Below are positions 57,177 to 64,000 of a DNA stretch of 64,000 nucleotides, one piece after another. The position numbers and the translations under genes were made by a program. The notes beneath the pieces are model-generated. The model did not search any database. It was not told where the DNA came from and was given only the letters and a program-made list of their open reading frames with translations. The first letter of the stretch is position 1; every line of letters begins with the position of its first letter. This DNA is from Bemisia tabaci (lineage: Eukaryota > Arthropoda > Insecta > Hemiptera > Aleyrodidae): contig NC_092793.1 in NCBI RefSeq assembly GCF_918797505.1, positions 6,520,366 to 6,584,365 of the forward strand, written 5' to 3'.

Positions 57177-57869
57177 TGCGAAGTTGGGAAAATAAATACT
57201 AATCACAGTGCCAACTAAGAGTTATTGTGGAGTACCAGGAACGACTTAAGAAGAAGAATTAAGAAGAACTTTTGTCGTGTTGTTTGGTAGGAAAAAAGCC
57301 CAGAAATTTCATTCCTGCGATTCGAACTTGGGAAAAATCCTGTGAAACATTTCAGTGATAATGAATGATCCATCCCACGTCAGGCAAAAAATGTAACTTA
57401 CAGGTGAAATCTGACAAGTATAGAGGTAGACTACCTAACCGAATATCGCACCGAAGAAAAGTGAGGGGACGCGGACAGCTAAGATCGGAACTCCCCCCCC
57501 CCCCTTCGTGGAGCAACAGGAATGCGATTGTTTTGGCTGTCAACGGTGAGCGCTCCAACCACAAGTACATGAGAGGCTTCTTTCATTCTGATCGATCACT
57601 AATCGACTTATGGCTTTCAACCGACGATGCCGATTTTTTAAAGGCACATGAAAGCTCATCAATATCGCAAGGCTGAATTCAATTTTACGATGTCACCTCC
57701 TCAGATTTTTTGTTCGATTTCGGTTTTTAATTTGAAAACGATGGACGTCGACAGCACATCTATGATGAAAACTGAGTGGGAACAAGGAACCAAATTTTAA
57801 ATTTTGATCCGTCTTGCAAGCATATTTTGCCCCCTCCTGACTATTTTGACACTATCTCCCAGAAGCAAA

Positions 57870-58075
57870 ACATCTACGGTGGAACTCCAGAATCACGTGA
57901 CTCGCTTTGGGACGTTGCAAACTTCTTGCCATAGTTTGTTTTCCAAATAGAAAACTACTCAACGTCAAGTTTTAAAAACTTCCATGATTTTGCCTCTCTG
58001 AGCGAAGTAAATTTTGAAAAAACTTCAAGGAGTGATGTTGATTTCCTTTCCTTCGAAATTATAAAGTAGGTATAA
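57870..58075. mobile_element. CATCGACGGTGAAA foldback, right arm lost
   Basis: Left arm CATCTACGGTGGAACTCC and family interior; the right arm is missing. Confidence 0.6.
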
Positions 58076-58254
58076 ATTTACATAGGTAAAGAATCGATTA
58101 TTAAGGTGATTCGGCGTTTACCATTTTTTTGCGTCAAAGCGACGTGCGATGTATCGCATGCATCAATTCGTTCCATAATTTCAGCTACTTGTCATTTTTT
58201 TCGAATTTTGAGATCGCACTTCTGTTGTCATGAGACTAAAGAATTCATGTACCA

Positions 58255-58411
58255 AATTTGACAAAGAAATTCAACGTATTAAAGGCGTGGTTTTTTTGGA
58301 GGAAAAATATCGCATTCGATACTGATATCGAAACTGCACTCGAATGCGATATTTTTCCTCTGAAAAAACTCTGCCTTTAATACGTTGAATTTCTCTGTCA
58401 AATTTGGTGCC
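58255..58411. repeat. Internal hairpin of the GATTCG element
   Basis: CCAAATTTGACAAAGAAATT ... AATTTCTCTGTCAAATTTGG, with inner GGAGGAAAAATATCGCATTCG and its complement. Arms about 70 nt. Confidence 0.85.
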
Positions 58412-58412
58412 T

Positions 58413-59100
58413 CATTGAAGGCTATTTCCATTTAAATCTCCCGTCATATTCTTACGGCGCAATGATACAACTATTTGAACTCTCCGGAATGCGTGAGGTA
58501 TCACGCAGCATTTGAAGGCGTTTTCAAAACGGCCAATTTCCGTTATCGGAATAATCGTTTTGCATAGTTCATATTATTTTGTTTCCATTTCTAACCACTT
58601 GTTTAATTATAATCCTCCTATGAAAACCACCCTTTTGCTAAATACAATTCTAGCTGAAGCGCCTTTAAGCGCATTCATGACTGCAAAAATGTTAACGGAA
58701 ATCGAAAAGGCCAGCGTGCATGAAGGCTATTTCAATTGTAATCTTCCGTCGCATTTCTAAGGCGCAATGATATAACTATCTGTACTCTCCGGAATGCGTG
58801 AGGTATCACGCCGCATTTGAAGGCGTTTTCAAATCAGCCAAGTTCCGAGACCCGGATTATCGTTTTGCATAGTTCATATTCTTTTGTTATATTCCGTGCA
58901 ACTTGTAATTTTTAATCCTTGGAGAAAAACCACCCATTTGTAAATACAATTCTAGCTGGAGCGCACTGCAGCTATGCATTCACCACTGCAAAAATTTCAG
59001 AGGAAATCGACGAGCCCAGCGTGCATGGAGGCTATTTCCATTTAAATCTTAACCGTCACATTCTTACGGCGCAATGATGCAACTATTTGAACTCTCCAGC
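58413..59100. repeat. Tandem repeat, ~305-bp unit, about 2.3 copies
   Basis: Units begin at about 58414, 58722 and 59025 with TGAAGGCTATTTCCATTTAA-type starts, followed by GCGCAATGATACAACTAT and CTCTCCGGAATGCGTGAGG. Confidence 0.85.
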
Positions 59101-59371
59101 CCGAGTTGGGATGTGGCAGGCCTGGCCTCATGACAACAGAAGTGCGATCTCAAAATTCGAAAAAAAATGACAAGTAGCTGAAATTGTAGAACGAATTGAT
59201 GCGATATATCGCACGTAGCTCTGACACGAAAAAATGGCAACCGTCGAATCAACTTAAGGCGCTCTTTGCGGAACCCCTGTTTATCGATCCTTTTCTGTAG
59301 GTTTAAAAGGCATATAAATCGATGTATCGCAAATCACCCCTCGTCACTGATGCGGGTTCTTTAGATGAAAT

Positions 59372-59510
59372 TGGACTGCATTTTGCAATTAGGAACTATA
59401 AATTCAGGCCCGGTTTAAAAACAACGTATGTGCCATTAGTTTCCCCATGCACATAAGCGTTTTTTTCAGATGAGCCAGAATTTACAGCTCCAAATAGCAA
59501 AATGCAGTCC
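59372..59510. mobile_element. GGACTGCATTTTGC foldback
   Basis: 139 bp. Ends GGACTGCATTTTGCAATTAGG / AAATAGCAAAATGCAGTCC. AAATT occurs on both sides. Confidence 0.85.
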
Positions 59511-60039
59511 AAATTGTCCTTGCTCCAACCCTTCAGAATTTGACTGAAATGGCGCCCCTGAGTTGAAATATACTAATTTTTCTTGAAGCGATTGGAATGA
59601 CTCAACTACCATAGCGGCCGCTTCCACGTCCCGTTGAATCGGAGGAGCCTGATGAGCTTGGCGAAAAAGATGACTTGACGCTGGACTTAGATCTCGGTGA
59701 AATCATGCCAAACAAAGGGAGGGTATTGACTTTGACCTAGGACCGCAACTACCCCGCTTGACCTCCCTATCCCTCCTCGCCACGATGCAGTGGAGGGCAC
59801 AGAAAAGAACTCAGGAAGGACGGATCCGTTGTTGTGTCATAGGTCCGGCCAGCGCAAAGGTGACAAAGGTCGCCGGTGGCCGCCGCGGCGCGGGGGTGAC
59901 TCATCATGTTGACCGAAGTCCCGTCTTTTGCAACCAGTGTTGCCATTACTCACGGATTAGTCACCAAAAATCAATACTAACTCTTCATGCCAGGACATTG
60001 CTTTTTAGGCTATGTTGCAGTTTACCATGGAATCTTCCC

Positions 60040-60735
60040 AAGTACCCAAGTTGCACGGATTGCAATAAGTAGCAATTACATTGTAAAAATATTGCAATTA
60101 CTATGAGTGTTGTGTATGTTGCCTAACTCCAATTTGAAGGGGCCCCCATTTTTTGAAACTTATTGCAATAAAATTTAAATAAGTTGTAATTTTTCATTGC
60201 ATTGCATAGTGCCTATCTTTCCGACACATGGCTCATTTTGTTGATTGTTTAAAATCGCAAAAATCGACCAAATGATGTGAAAATATTGTAATTCAATGGT
60301 AAAGTAAAAAAATTACAATTTTATTGAAATCAAATTGCAATTTAATTTAATATTTTCGTTGCACTGTGCCACTTGAGTATCGGTCACCGCAATAAGTTGC
60401 GATTTGATTCGAGAATGTATTGCGATTTTATCGACGTCGATTTATTGCAATATGCTATCGGAATAAAAATTGCGATAATTTGCGATTTCCTTGCATACAT
60501 TTGCAATAAAATCGCTATTTTATCGATGGCTATTCATCGCAATACTATCGAACAAAAATGGTGATAAATTGAGATAAAATTTCGATTTTATCGCATAGAA
60601 ATAAAATTGCGACAAGATTGAGGATGATCGGTCTGATGTTGATGACCCTAGCGATTTGATCGCCAAAAATGCGTCAGATAATCGCAACTTAATTTCAAAA
60701 TATCGCGATTTTTCCGGACAAAAATGCTACTTGGT
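60040..60735. repeat. TTGCAAT / TTGCGAT-rich cryptic repeat block
   Basis: The words TTGCAAT, ATTGCAA, TTGCGAT and ATCGCAA recur every 10-30 nt on both strands. The first half uses mostly TTGCAAT, the second mostly TTGCGAT. The edges CCAAGTTGCACGG and CTACTTGG are roughly inverted. Confidence 0.65.
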
Positions 60736-60753
60736 TTATGGGGGTGTTGCACG

Positions 60754-60916
60754 CAGTGGCAAGGCGTGAATGATCGATTTATCGATATTTCCCCATTTGA
60801 GCTATGGTAAAGAATCGATTATTAAGGTGTTCGCTGCGAAAACCCTGTTAATCGATCCTTCCCATAGATTTCAATGGCAGATCAATCGATCTATCGTAAA
60901 GCACACCACGCCACTG
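60754..60916. mobile_element. hAT-type MITE, intact 163 bp
   Basis: Same family as 12308-12471. A perfect 8-bp TSD, GTTGCACG, is present at 60746-60753 and 60917-60924. Confidence 0.92.
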
Positions 60917-61138
60917 GTTGCACGGTTTCCCTGTTTTTTTCTGAAGAAGGAAACGGGGAAAGAAAAGAAAAAGATACCTCTGACTCTAAAAATCGTTTTC
61001 CCCCAGAAAATCGAATTTTCGAACTTTGAGTTGGGTGAGTGAGATAGTGTAACTAATATTTCGTAAAATCATTTTGGTAGTATTTCACTTTTTTTAAAAA
61101 AAACAAATCGATTCATATACGTGCGTAACGTACCCGTG

Positions 61139-61366
61139 CACTGAAAAAAAACACATTGGATCTAGAGTCCAGACTCTTAAAAACATCGACGAGAAAAAAT
61201 ACTCTTGATTCAATCAGAATTAAGCATAAATCAAAAGGAAATCCGCTCAAATTAAGAGGCTTGGTGCTTGATTTGAGCAAAAACCCGATTGAATCAAGAG
61301 TATTTTTTCTTGTCGATGTTTTTCAGAGTCTGGACTCTAGATCCAATTTGTTTTTTTTTTCCAGTG
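61139..61366. mobile_element. CACTGG / GGATCTAGAGTCC MITE, copy 3
   Basis: 228 bp. Ends CACTGAAAAAAAACACATTGG / TTTTTTTTTTCCAGTG. Same interior (ATTGGATCTAGAGTCCAGAC). Confidence 0.85.
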
Positions 61367-61450
61367 CAAAATTGAATATTCAATACTGGAAGAGAGCGCC
61401 GTCTTAAGATGAAACTCATCGGCGTACACTGTGCCGTGTAAGCAGTGACA

Positions 61451-61616
61451 CATTGGCGTGGCGTGGCGTGCTTTGCGATATATCGATTGATCTGTCATTT
61501 GAGCCTATTGAAAAGGATCGATGAACAAGGTGCTCGCAACGAACACCTTAATCGATTCTTCACCATAGCTTCGAATAGGGAAAATATCGATGATCGATCA
61601 TTCACTCTCGCCACCG
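61451..61616. mobile_element. hAT-type MITE, degraded ends
   Basis: Reads CATTGGCGTGG... to ...CGCCACCG with the family's ATCGAT arms. No convincing 8-bp TSD is left. Confidence 0.7.
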
Positions 61617-61699
61617 CATTGAGACAATTATTTTCTCTCCGAAATGACAGCTTTGGCATCAGATGTCCGTGCTTGGTGACGCAGTGATAAAAAAAACAA

Positions 61700-62379
61700 T
61701 ATTTTCACCCCAAAACCGAGCCGTCACAGCCGCCGCGCCTCTGTCGATTCCCGCCTAATGGAGAATAGAGTCCGAGCCCCACTTAAACACTCGTATTTAC
61801 CTACTCAGAACATAGCAGACGTTGTTTGTTTAAGCATATGAGCAAATAGCCCTCCTTTTCTCCCTTATCGTCTTCCTCGTACTCTCCGACTCTGGCTTTT
61901 CTCCCCCTCAACTCATCCCTCTCCCCCCCCCCCCACCTGCCATGGATCGTTTTTGCATGACCTTACTTAAATTGGATAATGCTAGTTTTTCGAGTTCGCG
62001 TTCATAGCCGCCGATGGAATTTTTGCACGTGCAACACGAGTGTAGCTCTTGAAGGGCCAGTGTCAGGTTGTCTCTTATTTTTGAAATCTGAGAAAAGTTA
62101 ATATCAAGCTCGCTGAAAATATGTTAGATACGTTCAAATTAATAGTAAGTTTGAAAAAAAGGAAGAAAAAAAGAGATACATCATCAATCAGAATAATCAA
62201 TACTAACCGAAAGTCGGTCTTTGTAACGTTGCGTTGGTCGCTACCATTAAACTCAACTGACTCTCCTAGAGGAAGTATTACAGAGAATATTTGGACGTGC
62301 GCCCTTTTGGTCGCTTGAGAGAGCTCTAACATTTTTTCTCTTTTCAAAATGATAATCGATTAGGGCAAGTCCTATCTTC
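61700..62379. other. Non-coding stretch
   Basis: Nothing recognised. A poly(C) run lies near 61925-61935. Confidence 0.45.
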
Positions 62380-62900
62380 GGCTGTGTTGCTCACAGAGCC
62401 CTTGAAGCACCAATACAAATGAGACAAACGAAACTAACACAATATGGAAAAAGAGCAAATGTAAAGACGGCGCAGAGGTACAACTATTCGTGCTTGATGG
62501 ATGTCTGTGTTGCATCTGCAAAATTGAAGGCGCGATGGCGCGAGCTGCGAATTCGCGATGTTCCGCAGCTCCGCTTTATGCTGCCAATGAGGTGTCGCAT
62601 GTCGTGAGCCAATTAAGAAACGTGGCTCGATTATTACGGCTCTCCTATTTATGGCTGTGTTTCTCATACAGCCTTTAAAGCACCGCTACAAAATACAAAT
62701 AAGACCAACTGAAACAAACACAGTATGGAAATAGAGCAAAGTAAAAGGAGACGCTTTGATGACGGCGCAGAGATACAACTATTCGTACATGATGGATGTC
62801 CGTGTTGCATCTGCAAAATTGAAGGCGCGATGGTGCTAGGTGTGAACTCGGTGTGCTCCGTTCTATACTGGCGGTGAGGTGTGGCTCAGATTCGGGGAAA
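62380..62900. repeat. Tandem duplication, 273-bp unit, two copies
   Basis: GGCTGTGTT starts at 62380 and 62653. Shared AGACGGCGCAGAG / TGACGGCGCAGAG, TGGATGTC, GTTGCATCTGCAAAATTGAA. The reverse complement shares GCGCCTTCAAT and CGAATAGTTG with 25760-26042. Confidence 0.82.
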
Positions 62901-64000
62901 AATTTAAAAAAACTAGGCCCGTTTACGTCTCGACTCTGTTGTTCCTAAATCTTTTCTTCTTTTATCAATTTGAAGTTTGATTCTTTTTTTGATGTATTCA
63001 CAGACCTACATCTACGGCTCGTATGTACTGGTCCCTAACAACGCGCGTGGCACGTTTTTAAACAAGACTCCTGTCAATTTGACCGGGTTTCAGCATCTAA
63101 GGGTTAATGAAAACATCATTAATATATGACTGTGCCTTGTTCGCCGAAAACTTGGGATTCAAGAGGGGAGCCAACAGAAGCCATTCACAATTAGTCAGTG
63201 AATTTCAATAGAATTTAGTAACGTTTAATCTTGTAAAATTAGGCGACAATTGTTCGGTCACGTCAATGCCAACATAATGTTTGTTGAATGAGATCTCCTA
63301 GTATAGGATTAATCAGTTCTCATGGAGCAGAGTGTCCATAAATTTTTCATGTCCAAGTTCCCTGAATTTTTCTGTTCATTGCAAAAAAACTTCCTCTTAA
63401 GCCTGCAATCTTTTACCTACGCTAGCTATTGCTAAACTTTAGATACAATTTTCAACTCTAGCTAGGCCAATTGTTGAATAAAGGTACTCTACAGACTGAT
63501 TATTGAAATTGATAGACAAAGGGGAGTCAGAGTGGGACTAGCCATAAGATCAATCTGCCATTGGCAGGTACGCCCCCCTGACGCATCGAAGACGCGCCCC
63601 TCTGCCAGATATGGCAAAACAAAATGAGAGAAGAAATGCGGGAAATTCATAAATGAACGAAAGAAGAGAAAGTAGGAGTAAAGAAAGTGCCTTGTGCGCA
63701 TGATGGTGGTGAATAGAGGTCCTGAGAATAAACCGGATTTAAGTCCCCGGAGGCGCCTGCTGGCCTACAAAAATGCTGGAAAATTGTTGCTGTTGATGCT
63801 GTTTTTTTTTTTTAAATGTGCTGAATTCAGATTTTGTATCCGTAGCTCAATATTTCGAAGAGGAGAATGTAAAAAATTGAGAAATACTGCTACGCTTTTA
63901 GCTTTCGTTATTACGTGAAAAATTGGTCACGTTCCGTCGTAAAATTATCTTTGAGGCATTGAAAATTTTTGTCGATTATCGTTCTCGAAAAGGGAATGAT
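62901..64000. other. Non-coding stretch at window end
   Basis: A left-arm fragment of the TGATTATTGAAATTG family starts at 63497. No gene seen. Confidence 0.5.

Larger units (their letters stand above)
58108..59250. mobile_element. GATTCG-ended element with ~140-nt arms and internal tandem units
   Basis: Ends GATTCGGCG / CGTCGAATC. Arms include CAGCTACTTGTCATTTTTTT and ATCGCACTTCTGTTGTCATG. TTAAGGTG and TTAAGGCG flank it, inside a hAT MITE remnant (58082-58107 and about 59254-59348). No protein domain. Confidence 0.75.

Noticed and set aside
58413..59100. Possible CRISPR-like or satellite array
   Set aside because: Only 2.3 units of about 305 bp, no short repeat-spacer structure, and located inside a transposon.

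Overview
This window looks like AT-rich nuclear DNA from an arthropod, most likely an insect. The evidence is one intact animal developmental transcription-factor gene, introns or gene deserts elsewhere, and dozens of short non-autonomous DNA transposons. No bacterial-style operons are visible. A hemipteran such as a whitefly is a guess from the repeat style only; the sequence does not prove it.

The only gene I can support is a FoxA / fork head class winged-helix transcription factor on the minus strand (CDS 40414-41502, 362 codons, no intron in the CDS). It sits in a GC- and CpG-rich island (about 40.4-42.05 kb) that contrasts sharply with its AT-rich surroundings. A 6-codon upstream ORF ends inside the FoxA start codon (41499-41519). 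No other protein-coding gene, rRNA, convincing tRNA or CRISPR array was found. The other open frames are short, lack recognisable domains and mostly lie in repeats.

Layout. 0-7 kb: a long direct duplication (1-2178 and 4490-6871), whose right copy carries an extra MITE, plus foldback elements between the copies. 7-13.8 kb: AT-rich non-coding DNA with four MITEs. 13.8-24 kb: a dense zone of nested MITEs. 24-40 kb: mostly non-coding desert with scattered foldback elements, i.e. the sequence 3' of FoxA. 40.4-42.05 kb: FoxA and its promoter island. 42-44.6 kb: AT-rich upstream desert. 44.6-46 kb: a pile-up of five transposons. 46.4-48.4 kb: foldbacks and a 229-nt-arm near-perfect hairpin. 49-51.2 kb: a tRNA-like dispersed repeat and further MITEs. 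51.4-52.9 kb: a MULE-like 1.5-kb element with arrays of GTCCAC motifs at both ends. 55-64 kb: more nested elements, two tandemly repetitive regions and an unusual TTGCAAT/TTGCGAT-rich block.

Many insertions can be dated relative to one another because target-site duplications (TSDs) and empty sites are readable inside older elements. Four TSD classes are visible: 8 bp (hAT-type, CAGTGGCG ends), 4 bp (several families of unassigned superfamily), 2 bp (CACTG...CAGTG ends, CACTA-like) and 9 bp (one MULE-like element). No transposase gene is present, so all appear mobilised in trans. All homology calls come from reading the sequence by eye; no database search was done.
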